A stretch of 64,000 bases of DNA from Diplocloster agilis (GTDB taxonomy: Bacteria; Bacillota; Clostridia; Lachnospirales; Lachnospiraceae): positions 30,488-94,487 of the forward strand of contig NZ_JAHQCW010000002.1 in NCBI RefSeq assembly GCF_019042275.1, read 5' to 3'. The translations under genes were made by a program, and so were the position numbers. The notes under the pieces were generated by a model. The model had not been told where the DNA came from and ran no database searches. It saw nothing but the letters and a program-made list of their open reading frames with translations. The stretch's first letter is position 1. The number at the start of each line of letters is the position of its first letter. This document shows, in pieces, positions 53,798 to 62,944 of this stretch.

Positions 53798-53841
53798 ATA
53801 TTCCGCCCTTTCACCGCCGGTGAAAGGGTAATTCGGAATAT
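53798..53841 (-). promoter_or_regulatory. Hairpin in the glgB leader
   Basis: Outer stem ATATTCCG/CGGAATAT (53798-53805 with 53834-53841) and inner stem CCCTTTCACC/GGTGAAAGGG (53806-53815 with 53819-53828) are stacked with a 5-base bulge on one side and a 3-base loop. It forms near the predicted 5' end of the transcript and before AGGAGG, with no T-run. It may stabilise the mRNA or control access to the ribosome site. Confidence 0.6.
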
Positions 53842-53852
53842 TCTATGGTTTT

Positions 53853-53881
53853 ATTCTATCATCAATGAAAATGAAACACAA
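53853..53881 (-). promoter_or_regulatory. glgB promoter
   Basis: On the minus strand TTGTGT (53881-53876), 17 bases, and TAGAAT (53858-53853). It lies between the GH18 gene stop and glgB. Confidence 0.6.
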
Positions 53882-53909
53882 GAATCTTCTATATTTTTTG
53901 ACCAGGTGT

Positions 53910-55181
53910 TCAGTTTTTTCGTATGGCAAACCGGCTGTGAAGCAGAAGCCAGTTAGCCCGAAACGGCCGCATCAGATTCCAGTAGCCCATCCCTCTGAAA
54001 CCATATTCCCCGACCAGAGAAAATTTGACCGAGATGCTGCGCACATCCTCGAACCAGACGACGTGGGTAACACCGGAATCCACATAGTAAAAATAAGGCG
54101 CCTGGGATTCGGGGTCGTATTGGATCTCGGCACGGTTCGCAGCCGCCAGGGCAGCCGCTTCAGGGTTGCCGATAGAGGCGGCCCGGGTGGTGCCCCGCAC
54201 AAAAGGAAGCGGCCAGTCATAGCCGTAATTCGGGATGCCCATGGATATCTTTTCCGGCGGAATTTCCGAAACGGCGTAGTCCAGCACTCTTCGCACGCTT
54301 GGAATCGGAGCCACTGCCATGGGCGGTCCGAAGGTATAGCCCCACTCGTAGGTCATCAGAAATACCCAGTTCGCGTATTCGCCCAGCAGCCGGTAATCCA
54401 TCCCTTCGTACAGTACCCCTCTTTGACCGGCTGACGTTTTCGGGGCCAGGGCCACGCTCACCCGGAAGCCCCGCGCATTCATCTGTTCGGTCAGGTCCCG
54501 TATAAAAGCGGCATATCCCTCCCGGTCTTCCGGCAGTATATATTCAAAGTCTACATCGACCCCCGCGTATCCTTTTGCTTCCACCGTCTGCAAAATCTGG
54601 CTGATCAGATGTTCCGCCACCGAAGGATTTTCTACCACCCGGTTCACCAGATAATTATTAAAACGCCCCTCATAGATAGGGGTTAATACCATAACCGGCG
54701 CCACTCCATAGTTCAATGCCGTCTGGATCAGCCATTCGTCATCCGGAGCGATCAGATCCCCCTGCGTGTTAAAACCGTAGGAAAAAATCAGCAGTTCACT
54801 GATATAAAGCAGAGCTTCCCGCAGAATGTCTTCCCTTATATAGGGATAGGCATAACCGCCCACGACCGCTTCCCGGGTCCCTTTTTCCTCATAGCGGATC
54901 ACGATGGACTCCCCCGGAATTAGGTAAGCCCTGGTATCCAGGTAGGGATTGTTCCGAAGAAGCGACAGAACCGTCGTTCCGTAATTTTCCGCGATTGTGT
55001 ACAGGGATTCTCCCTCCCGTACCACATGAATCGTTTCCGGTATCAGAATAAGAAGCGCCTGCCCCGGCGTCAGGTCACCGGGATCTGCGATCTGATTGTC
55101 ATACTGTATTCTCTCCTCAGAAACCTCATAGCGTCTTGCAATGGAGTACAGGGTTTCCCCCTCCGCGACGACATGTATCAT
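53910..55181 (-). CDS. LysM and GH18 spore-type glycoside hydrolase (YaaH/SleL-like)
   Basis: A 423-residue protein with two N-terminal LysM domains (about 2-46 and 50-97: HVVAEGETLYSIARRY, HVVREGESLYTIAENY) and a GH18 domain from about 105. The catalytic motif is GVDVDFEY. It lacks a signal peptide, as do spore-coat YaaH/SleL enzymes that degrade cortex peptidoglycan. ATG 55181 follows AAGGAAAGGGG. Its gene lies 73 bases after the phospholipase C-like gene on the same strand. Confidence 0.87.
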   Translation of the reverse strand: MIHVVAEGETLYSIARRYEVSEERIQYDNQIADPGDLTPGQALLILIPETIHVVREGESLYTIAENYGTTVLSLLRNNPYLDTRAYLIPGESIVIRYEEKGTREAVVGGYAYPYIREDILREALLYISELLIFSYGFNTQGDLIAPDDEWLIQTALNYGVAPVMVLTPIYEGRFNNYLVNRVVENPSVAEHLISQILQTVEAKGYAGVDVDFEYILPEDREGYAAFIRDLTEQMNARGFRVSVALAPKTSAGQRGVLYEGMDYRLLGEYANWVFLMTYEWGYTFGPPMAVAPIPSVRRVLDYAVSEIPPEKISMGIPNYGYDWPLPFVRGTTRAASIGNPEAAALAAANRAEIQYDPESQAPYFYYVDSGVTHVVWFEDVRSISVKFSLVGEYGFRGMGYWNLMRPFRANWLLLHSRFAIRKN

Positions 55182-55254
55182 AAAATAAGCCCCTTTCCTT
55201 TCTATACCTAAGTATATTAAGAAAAGAGGCCTTTTCAGAAGTATATTCTGCAAC

Positions 55255-56196
55255 TTACTTAATTTCTAATCCGCTGTGATAGGAAAGATTGCCGATCCGG
55301 CTCCACAGCTCCTGTCTTTCCGCCCGGCTGCTCTTAGGATATACCTCCAGAAGCCTCAGAATCCGGCCATAGCGGCGTTTGGCCTGCTCATACAGTTCCG
55401 CTGCACTCTTTTTGGATTCCACGGTCAAATCCCACGGATTTCGCCAGCTTACATGGTTTTGGTTGCACAGCTTATCCGGATTCTGCACCTTTCCTCCTTC
55501 GATCAGGGAGGAGACAAGCGGACAGCCAAAAAACGGCTTCTCCAGCCTTTGAACCAGCCATTTCTTAAAGCCTGTGCGATCCCGAAGAGCCGCTGTTCCC
55601 AGCCGCATACTATAGATTACCGCCATCATCGCGGGCACCGTAAATCCCCGCTGATAGGTCCGCAGTATGGCGGAGCAAAGCGCTTTTGCCAGCCCGCGCT
55701 GCTCCTGATAACCCAGGGCAATGGTACGGTACTGGCGGAATTCCCTGGGGGATATCCCTTTTTGTTTCCGCAGGTATAACAGATCCAGATCGGATTCCAT
55801 GGCAAAATGCCTGGCGTAATATGATTTGCTCTGCTTCAGCCCCGGATGAAAATCCGTGTAGGCATAGACGTAGGGGTGGAATACGGTGTCCAGGGAATAA
55901 TGCCCCAGCATACCGGCCATATAGGCCAGAACCAGTTCCCGCTCGCCCTCATCGGCAAGTTTCTCCTGATAGGCCATTAGATTCCGGAAAAAGAGATTCG
56001 CTCCCCCGTCATGCATCATGGTCCCGATCTTCTCCTCTTTCAGATACATCGGCAGGTAATAGAAAAAGATATCCGGACCTTGTAATCCCAGGGAAAATGC
56101 GCACGGATAATTCCTGGCCGCTCTTTTGATCCGGCCATTTTCCAGATCATGCAGTGTGTCCGTTCCGAACAGATAATGTAATGTAAATGCAGGCAT
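55255..56196 (-). CDS. Zinc-dependent phospholipase C family protein
   Basis: A 313-residue protein of the Zn_dep_PLPC family. Typical features are LHYLFGTDTLHDL, GLQGPDIFFYYLP, a HDGGANLFF stretch and MLGHYSLDTVFHPYVY with candidate metal-binding His and Asp. Activity on phospholipids is not certain; many family members are uncharacterised. No signal peptide is seen. Start 56196 follows GGAGGAGCTT; an upstream in-frame ATG at 56229 lacks such a site. Confidence 0.82.
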   Translation of the reverse strand: MPAFTLHYLFGTDTLHDLENGRIKRAARNYPCAFSLGLQGPDIFFYYLPMYLKEEKIGTMMHDGGANLFFRNLMAYQEKLADEGERELVLAYMAGMLGHYSLDTVFHPYVYAYTDFHPGLKQSKSYYARHFAMESDLDLLYLRKQKGISPREFRQYRTIALGYQEQRGLAKALCSAILRTYQRGFTVPAMMAVIYSMRLGTAALRDRTGFKKWLVQRLEKPFFGCPLVSSLIEGGKVQNPDKLCNQNHVSWRNPWDLTVESKKSAAELYEQAKRRYGRILRLLEVYPKSSRAERQELWSRIGNLSYHSGLEIK

Positions 56197-56272
56197 AAGC
56201 TCCTCCGGCGGCGCATTGGTTTGCGCCATTTATATTCAAATTTGGTGATATTCGTTTCTTTCCCGGGACCGT

Positions 56273-58549
56273 TTATTCCGTTTTGCCCTCCGGATTCCTT
56301 GAAAACGCGAACGCTTCAAAGTCAGAGATGGTGATGGGCCTTGAGAATACGTATCCCTGCACCATATGGCACTTGGCTTCCCTTAAAAATTCCACCTGGT
56401 GCATGGTCTCCACTCCCTCCGAGACCGTATCCATATCCAGATTCCTGGCCAATTCGATCACTTTTTCAATCACACATTTTCCCCGCTGGGCATTGTTTTT
56501 CTTTTCCTGGAAGAAAGCCCGGTCGAGCTTTTAGACATCCACCGGGACATCCTTTAACATATTGAGCGAGGAATACCCGCTTCCGAAGTCATCCAGGGAA
56601 CAGCGAAAGCCCATTTCATGAATCTGCTCGATCACATGGATCAGAAATTCCAGATTTTCAAATACCACGGTCTCGGTCAGTTCAATCTCCAGAAGCTGGG
56701 GCGGAATCTGATACCGCTCATAGATCTTACGGAATTGATCCAGAAAATCCGGATTTTTCAGGTGGACCCTGGACAGATTGACCGAAATGGGAATCGGTGT
56801 GATCCCCTGGTCGATCCATCGGCGAAGCAGGCGGCAGACTTCCTCGAATACAAACAGATCCACTTTTACAATAAATCCGTTTTTCTCGAATACAGGTATG
56901 AATTCCCCGGGCTGAAGCAGTCCTTTCTCAGGGTCCTGCCAGCGCACCAGCGCCTCCGCCCCGGACACAGTATTATTCTCGATATCCATCTTCGGCTGCA
57001 GGTAGACCACAAATTCCCGGTTCTCAAGGGCGGTCTGCATCCTGTTGGTAATCTCTTTCTCGCGGATCATCCTCACCCGCTCCATATCGGAATAAAATAC
57101 GCAGGAGTACAATTTCGTCTCATTGATCTGCTTGTTATTTTTCCGGGCCACATTGGCTCTGTCCTGCATCGTAATCATATGCAGCCCTTTTTCACGAATC
57201 ACATAGACCCCGGCATAGATCGGAAGAAAATACTTGTCCGTCAGCTCCCCGTTAAACGAGTTGATCTCTTCCACCAGCTCCTTCAGCCAGTTCTGGAATT
57301 CCTCCTGCGGCCGGTTTTTCATGAGGACGTCATAGGTATCCGCCGAAATCCTGGATACGATCTCGCCGGGGGTTAGATGTCTTTTTATAACATCATGGAC
57401 GTATTTCAACGTTTTATTCCCCATTGCGCTGCCAAACGCATCATTGATCAACTTAAATTTCTGTATATCCAGGGAAATCAGCGCATAGGTATCCGCCTCG
57501 GCCTTCCCGATCAGTTCCTGGGCCTCCATCTCAAAGCTGGTCCGGTTCATGCCTCCGGTCACCGGGTCCACAAATGCGATGGTTTCCAGCCGTATGCGGT
57601 TCTTCTTCTGCGTCTGGATTAAGAAATACGTAAGCCCGGCGAACAAAAGCACGATAGAGATATTGATCGCTACCGCCAGCAGGATAAACGAATTCCACTG
57701 TTCTTCCGTCTCTTTTGTGGGAACCACGGACAACAGATACCAGCCCTCTCTGGCAAGCGGCTGACCGTTCATGACTTTATGTCTGCCTTCTTCGGTGCGG
57801 TAATACAGGACGCCGGGCATTCCCCCCTCGATCTTGCTTTGCAGCCCGGCCACGGTATATCCGCGATCCAGGCGGCATTGCTGTTCCAGTGTCTGGAACA
57901 GATTCTTCGGGTTCTTGACCGCATTTTTATTCTGGGAGTCTATGATGAAAGCCCCGTTTGCATCCACGATCTGCGTATATCCTTCCTGATTAAAGCTCTC
58001 CACATTCAGAAGTTCCCGAAAATGAGCCGCGGACGCGCTGGCCACAACCGCGCCGGCCACGCCATTCCCACCAAGCATGGGCACACAATATAAGAAAATA
58101 TCCGAACCATCCGCCGGTGAACTGATACAGCCGGAAAGGGCCTCTGTACCCGCTAAAGCCTTCTGCACGGCCTGGACTCCCGAAAGGTCCGCCGATCCGC
58201 CGTTACTTAACTGCAACCGCCCGTTCAGATCCACGATTCCCAACAGCTCGCCCGGTGTCTTGTCCTGCACGATCTTCAGATAGCCCAGCTGTTGTTCCAG
58301 GCTTTCCATATTTGCACAGGAAATCGCCATAATTTCCATCGAGTGAAATACCGCGTCCAGCCGGTCGTTTATGACGTTCGCCACCTGTGAGGACACTTCC
58401 CCCAGGTAGCGGTTGGTTTCCGCCTTCGTATTCCGCTCCAGATTTTTTACATAGAACGCGCAGATTCCGGCGACGATTATCACAAGGACAATAAGCCCTG
58501 CAAATTCCAGTTTTAGTTTTTTATCTTCCTGTAAATTTCCCATTTTCAT
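56273..58549 (-). pseudogene. c-di-GMP phosphodiesterase (GGDEF-EAL) interrupted by an in-frame TAA
   Basis: One continuous frame of 759 codons broken by TAA at 56531-56533. Order: membrane segment at about 15-34, extracellular Cache-like sensor domain, second membrane segment at about 283-306, a degenerate GGDEF domain (SADTY where GGDEF should be) and an EAL domain with GAEALVRW, NLS, ELTET and DDFGSGYSSL. The stop falls after VPVDV, just before KLDR with the catalytic Lys; EGVET and QGYVFSRP continue after it in the same frame. TTA to TAA would be a single change. The truncated 672-residue product should lack phosphodiesterase activity but may keep sensing or binding. Confidence 0.88.
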
Positions 58550-58582
58550 CGTGATGTGCCATCCTTTGAATACAATATGTAG

Positions 58583-58598
58583 ACGCTTTCGAAAGCGT
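58583..58598. promoter_or_regulatory. 16-bp palindrome upstream of the GGDEF-EAL gene
   Basis: ACGCTTTC-GAAAGCGT is a perfect palindrome just downstream of a minus-strand TATAAT (58609-58604). Its position suggests a repressor operator, possibly for a LacI-type protein. Confidence 0.55.
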
Positions 58599-58650
58599 AC
58601 CCTATTATATTACTGTAATCGACCGGAAAATACAAGAAATAACCTCTAAG

Positions 58651-58694
58651 AAATGACGCCCTTTTGCGGATAAAAACCATCAGGGCGTCATTTT
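58651..58694. terminator. Terminator of the sugar ABC operon
   Basis: AAATGACGCCC (58651-58661) pairs with GGGCGTCATTT (58683-58693). It lies after the permease gene on the minus strand, with T-rich ends on both strands. Confidence 0.75.
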
Positions 58695-58744
58695 CATACA
58701 GGATTATCTGATAGATTATATATGATGCTTTATATTCTAAAGCC

Positions 58745-59725
58745 TTAAGCTTTCCTCTTCTTCGTGGCTTTTATAAGAGAGGAAGTCTGCACATCCAGCA
58801 TAATGGCAATGATGATCAGCGCCCCCTTGGCAATCCACTGCCAGTAGGAACTGACATTTAAAATGTTAAGTCCGTTATTGATCAGTCCTACGATCAGGCA
58901 GCCGAAGACGGAACCCAGGACATTTCCGTATCCGCCGCTTAAAGGGGTCCCGCCGATCACCACAGCGGCGATTGCATCCATTTCCATGCCAGCGCCGGCC
59001 GTGGGCTGGGCAGAGGCCACGCGCCCATCCATAATGATAGCCGCGATCGCTACGCAGGCACCCATGATGATATAGACGATGTAGCGCATCCGTTTGACAT
59101 GGACCCCGGATACCCGGGCAGCCTCCTCATTTCCACCCATGGCGATGGCATGGCGGCCCAGGTAGGTAGAGCGTAAAAACACGGCCATGACCACAGCCAC
59201 AATGACCATGATATAGATTTGCACCGGGATTCCCAGAAAATAATCCTGTCCTATTGCGATAATCGCATCCGGCAAACCGCTGACCGGGGTTCCGTCACAG
59301 AGCAGGTGCGTGACGCCGCGAAAGATCTGAGCGGTTGAGAGGGTCACAATGAAGGGGGGCATTTTAAATGTGAGAAACAAGAAGGCGTTGCAGAAACCGA
59401 GAAACATCCCAAATAAAATGCTGAACAACAGTACCAATATCACCGGAAGCCCCGCAATCTTACTGATCAGCGCACAGAAAACACCGACCAGCCCCAGCAT
59501 ATACCCCACCGACAGATCGATGGAACCGGAAGCCAGAATCAGGGTAAATCCGACGGACATAACACTCATGACGCACACCTGGCGGACCATGTTTAAAAGG
59601 TTGGTCTTTGTCATGAAATTATCGGTAGCAAAAGACAGTACGATTGCCAGAAACAAGAAGATCACGATTGCTTTATTATTGACGAGGAACTGGCCAAGCC
59701 TTCGTTCCTGATTTTTTTCTTTCAT
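58745..59725 (-). CDS. Sugar ABC transporter permease (RbsC-type)
   Basis: A 326-residue membrane permease of the ribose/xylose/galactose ABC class with about nine hydrophobic segments. LASGSIDLSVGYMLGLVG and GTPLSGGYGNVLGSVFGCL are class markers. Last gene of the SBP-ATPase-permease operon; sugar not identifiable. Confidence 0.92.
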   Translation of the reverse strand: MKEKNQERRLGQFLVNNKAIVIFLFLAIVLSFATDNFMTKTNLLNMVRQVCVMSVMSVGFTLILASGSIDLSVGYMLGLVGVFCALISKIAGLPVILVLLFSILFGMFLGFCNAFLFLTFKMPPFIVTLSTAQIFRGVTHLLCDGTPVSGLPDAIIAIGQDYFLGIPVQIYIMVIVAVVMAVFLRSTYLGRHAIAMGGNEEAARVSGVHVKRMRYIVYIIMGACVAIAAIIMDGRVASAQPTAGAGMEMDAIAAVVIGGTPLSGGYGNVLGSVFGCLIVGLINNGLNILNVSSYWQWIAKGALIIIAIMLDVQTSSLIKATKKRKA

Positions 59726-59761
59726 AATTACTACACCTTTCTTTCCATGAACTGCCAGCTG

Positions 59762-61264
59762 CTAGGACGCGCCGAACTCTTCTTTGATCAGGATCTCCTG
59801 GCTTACGTCCCCCCGGTTATGTTCTGCTACGATTTTTCCCTCCCGGATTACCAGGATACGGTCGCTCATGCCCAGGACCTCCGGAAGCTCTGAGGATACC
59901 ATCAGGATGGCCATCCCCTTTTTAGCCAAGTTGGAGATGAGGCGGTGGATCTCCGATTTGGAACCTATGTCGATTCCTCTGGTCGGTTCGTCCAGAATCA
60001 GGATATCCGGCTGGTTCATCAGCCATTTACCGACGATCACTTTTTGCTGGTTCCCGCCGCTTAGCTGGCTGATCGCCTGATTGACGGACGCTGCTTTGAC
60101 CTCCATAAGTTCCATCATCTCGCGGCATCGGCTGGACTCTTCTCTCTTTCGCACAAATAATTTCGCGGTGCACAGCTTTTTCAGATATACCAGCGTCATG
60201 TTTACTTTTATGGAAAGAATTCGGATTCCGCCAAGCTGCAGCCGGTCTTCTGTTACCATCCCCAGCCCGCAGCGTATAGCGTCCCTGGGCGAGCGGATCT
60301 TACATCTGTTACCCCGGACGGTTATTTCGCCGGAATCGACCGGGTCCACCCCAAACAGCCCCCGCATGATTTCTGTTCGTCCAGCGCCCATGAGGCCGCA
60401 AATTCCGACGATTTCACCCTGCCGGACCTGAAAGCTTATGTCTTCATATACACCGCTTCTGCAAAGATGTCTGACCGAAAGGACTTCCTCCCCGATGGGA
60501 GCTTCTTCCTTTGGGAACATCTGATTCAATTCCCTGCCGACGATCAGCCGGATCAGGGTGGGCATGTCCGTCTCGGCGCACTCTCTGGTCTCAATATAAT
60601 GGCCGTCCCGCAGGATGGTCACTCTGTCACAGATCTCAAACACTTCTTCCAGCTTGTGAGAAATAAAAATCACGGATATCCCATCTTCCGCCAGTCCCTT
60701 TACCACCCGGTACAGTACTTCAATCTCCGACTGGGTCAGCGCCGAAGTGGGCTCATCCATAATAATGATATCCGAATGATAAGATACCGCCCTCACCAAC
60801 TCTACCATCTGCATACCGGCAATGCTTAAATTCTTAACCATGGCCTGCGGATCTATGGAAACCTTCAGACTCTCCAGAAGTTCCCGTGTCTTAGCAAGCT
60901 GTGCCTTACGGTCGATAAAGCCATGTTTGTAAAATTGCTTTTCACGGCCCACCCATATATTTTCCGCCACGGTCATGTTCGGGATCAGGCTGATTTCCTG
61001 ATGTATCATGGAGATTCCCGCCTGAAGGGCGTCGTACGGTTCCTTAAAATGGACTTCTTTACCCTTGAACAGGATACTTCCGCTGTCCGCCGTGTGGATT
61101 CCCAGCAGGATTTTCATAAATGTAGATTTACCCGCCCCATTTTCTCCCAACAGGGCGTGAACCTCTCCCTTTTTCAGCTCAAACTGAATCCTGTTAAGAA
61201 CCTGCACGCCGGAAAAGGATTTTGACACGTCGGTTACCTTCAATACCAGGTCATTTTCACCCAT
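59762..61264 (-). CDS. Sugar ABC transporter ATPase with two nucleotide-binding domains (RbsA/MglA-type)
   Basis: A 500-residue double ATPase. Domain 1 has Walker A GENGAGKST, signature LSIAGMQ (degenerate) and IIMDEPTSALT. Domain 2 has a substituted Walker A (GLMGAGRTE), signature LSGGNQQK and LILDEPTRGID, the usual asymmetry of this family. ATG 61264 is chosen because it begins the conserved core; the frame to 61378 adds residues unlike the family. Confidence 0.92.
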   Translation of the reverse strand: MGENDLVLKVTDVSKSFSGVQVLNRIQFELKKGEVHALLGENGAGKSTFMKILLGIHTADSGSILFKGKEVHFKEPYDALQAGISMIHQEISLIPNMTVAENIWVGREKQFYKHGFIDRKAQLAKTRELLESLKVSIDPQAMVKNLSIAGMQMVELVRAVSYHSDIIIMDEPTSALTQSEIEVLYRVVKGLAEDGISVIFISHKLEEVFEICDRVTILRDGHYIETRECAETDMPTLIRLIVGRELNQMFPKEEAPIGEEVLSVRHLCRSGVYEDISFQVRQGEIVGICGLMGAGRTEIMRGLFGVDPVDSGEITVRGNRCKIRSPRDAIRCGLGMVTEDRLQLGGIRILSIKVNMTLVYLKKLCTAKLFVRKREESSRCREMMELMEVKAASVNQAISQLSGGNQQKVIVGKWLMNQPDILILDEPTRGIDIGSKSEIHRLISNLAKKGMAILMVSSELPEVLGMSDRILVIREGKIVAEHNRGDVSQEILIKEEFGAS

Positions 61265-61426
61265 ATTCTTTTCACATCCTTTATGCGCGGGTACGGGAAA
61301 ACTCCTTTTATTCTTAACAAGGCCGCCGGTCCGTTTATCTGTAGACAGGCGGCCGCTTACCCGCAGCTCGTTATCCAAACTCTATGGCATCTATCTCTAT
61401 GGAATCTATCTCTATGGCATCTATGC

Positions 61427-62497
61427 CTATTTGCTGCCCAGCAGTTCATCGATGTTGTCTTTTGTCATCAGCTTATAACTATTCAGATAGACAGGTTCTT
61501 TATAGGTCTCCCCTCCGGCAACCTTTACCGCCACATCCAGATTGGTGCTTATCTCATCATTCAGATCTGTCCAGATCGTCGCGTCGATCAGCCCGTCGCG
61601 GATATACTGCTGGCCGTTTGCAGACCCGTCGATTCCCAGCAGATAGAACTTCTCCATATCCACATTCGCCGCTTTCAGCGCATTTGCCGCCCCAGCCGCC
61701 ATCTCATCGTTCTGGCAGACGATCACGTTCATATCCGGAAAGCTCTGGATCCAGTCCTCGGTCAGGGCCATGGCATCGCTGGCAGACCAGTTACCGGCCT
61801 TCTCCGCCAATAATTCTCCTCTGCCGTCAGCCTTTAGCTTGTTGACGAAGGGGTCGATCAGCCCGTCGTAACGCTCCTGGGTGCCGGTCAGGCCGAATCC
61901 GCCCCAGATATAACAGAGGTTCATTTTCATATCCGGATTCGCGTCCAGGATACCCTGAAGATATTCTCCCTGAAGGATTCCGTTGTCTTTCTGGTTTGCT
62001 CCAACCCAGGCAGAAATCTTGTCATTATGAACCTCATAGGACGACGCCACCACCGGAATACCGGCCGACACGCAAGCGTCCACCGAAGCAGCCAGACCAT
62101 CCGCGTCCACCGCCCTTAATATAATGACATCCGGATTCTGTGCAATCAGCGATTCCACATCACTGACCTGCTTCTCTACATTAGCGTCCGCATTGGTGGA
62201 CACCACTTTTATATTTCCTTTACTTTCAGCCGCCGCCTCAAAGGTATCCAGCCAGGATTTCTGGTACTCATCGGCGCTGTAGCAGGCGATGCCAATCAGG
62301 AGCTGCGCGGAATCCGCCTTTGCATCCTTTGCATCTCCGGCCTGGTCTGTTTCCCCGGTGTCTTTCGCATCCTGCATACCCTTATCGTCTTCGGCCGCCG
62401 GCAAAGCTTCCTTGTCCGTTTCCCCGGAGCCGCAGCCGCTTAGACACACCGAACCCAGTAGTATACCCGCCAGCAATAAACCAACATACTTTTTCAT
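61427..62497 (-). CDS. Sugar ABC transporter substrate-binding lipoprotein
   Basis: A 356-residue lipoprotein: basic start, hydrophobic segment, lipobox LSGC with Cys22, an acidic linker (about 25-65), then a periplasmic-binding-protein fold of the ribose class (IGIACYSADEYQKSW, IILRAVDADG, WGGFG, CQNDEMAAGA, GIDGSANGQQYIRDG). ATG 62497 follows AAAGGAGAAGGTTCA; the longer frame is rejected because the signal peptide would be internal. First gene of the operon, with an operator 86 bases upstream. Confidence 0.92.
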   Translation of the reverse strand: MKKYVGLLLAGILLGSVCLSGCGSGETDKEALPAAEDDKGMQDAKDTGETDQAGDAKDAKADSAQLLIGIACYSADEYQKSWLDTFEAAAESKGNIKVVSTNADANVEKQVSDVESLIAQNPDVIILRAVDADGLAASVDACVSAGIPVVASSYEVHNDKISAWVGANQKDNGILQGEYLQGILDANPDMKMNLCYIWGGFGLTGTQERYDGLIDPFVNKLKADGRGELLAEKAGNWSASDAMALTEDWIQSFPDMNVIVCQNDEMAAGAANALKAANVDMEKFYLLGIDGSANGQQYIRDGLIDATIWTDLNDEISTNLDVAVKVAGGETYKEPVYLNSYKLMTKDNIDELLGSK

Positions 62498-62582
62498 TGA
62501 ACCTTCTCCTTTCAATTCAATAACCTTATCCTTATGCTTTCTATCCTTGTTTCCAGTATTACCGGAGTTTACTTCTCTCACT

Positions 62583-62600
62583 AATGTAACGCGTTTCATT
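62583..62600. promoter_or_regulatory. LacI-type operator before the sugar ABC operon
   Basis: AATGTAACGCGTTTCATT. Read on the minus strand it matches the second operator at 62809-62826 at 17 of 18 positions, so both are probably bound by the divergent LacI regulator. Confidence 0.72.
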
Positions 62601-62772
62601 TTTGTGTAAGGAAAAACGAATTGTCTTGTTATCACCTCCGGGATTTCATTTAACCACCCCTGGTTTCCGGTGCTGTCATCCGGTTAATCCTGAAATTTCC
62701 GGCTCATTTAACCACATTTTTAAACCTTTTTCCTGTAATGTATAACTATTTTGAAATAATTGTTTTTACCTC
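62601..62772. other. Intergenic region between divergent sugar operon and lacI-type gene
   Basis: No gene is seen. The minus-strand promoter of the ABC operon must lie here, but no strong -35/-10 pair was found by eye. GTTAAATGA words recur. Confidence 0.4.
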
Positions 62773-62826
62773 TGGACTTTTTTTATGCAATTTAGTATAA
62801 TGTGTTTAAATGAAATGCGTTACATT
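62773..62826 (+). promoter_or_regulatory. Promoter and operator of the LacI-family gene
   Basis: TGGACT (62773-62778), 17 bases, and TATAAT (62796-62801), followed by the operator AATGAAATGCGTTACATT at 62809-62826. An operator at the transcription start implies autorepression. Confidence 0.75.
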
Positions 62827-62944
62827 TAGCAAAATAGCTAACTCGTTGATATCAGAATATCAGGTTTCCATATTCTTGTCAATATACTTCTGCTTTAATT
62901 TGTGAAAAAGAGTTTTGAACGATTCCCAAGGAGGTATCTTATAC

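Noticed and set aside
56531..56533. Stop codon recoding (selenocysteine or pyrrolysine) in the EAL gene
   Set aside because: The codon is TAA, which is not used for either residue, and the usual residue there is a simple hydrophobic one.
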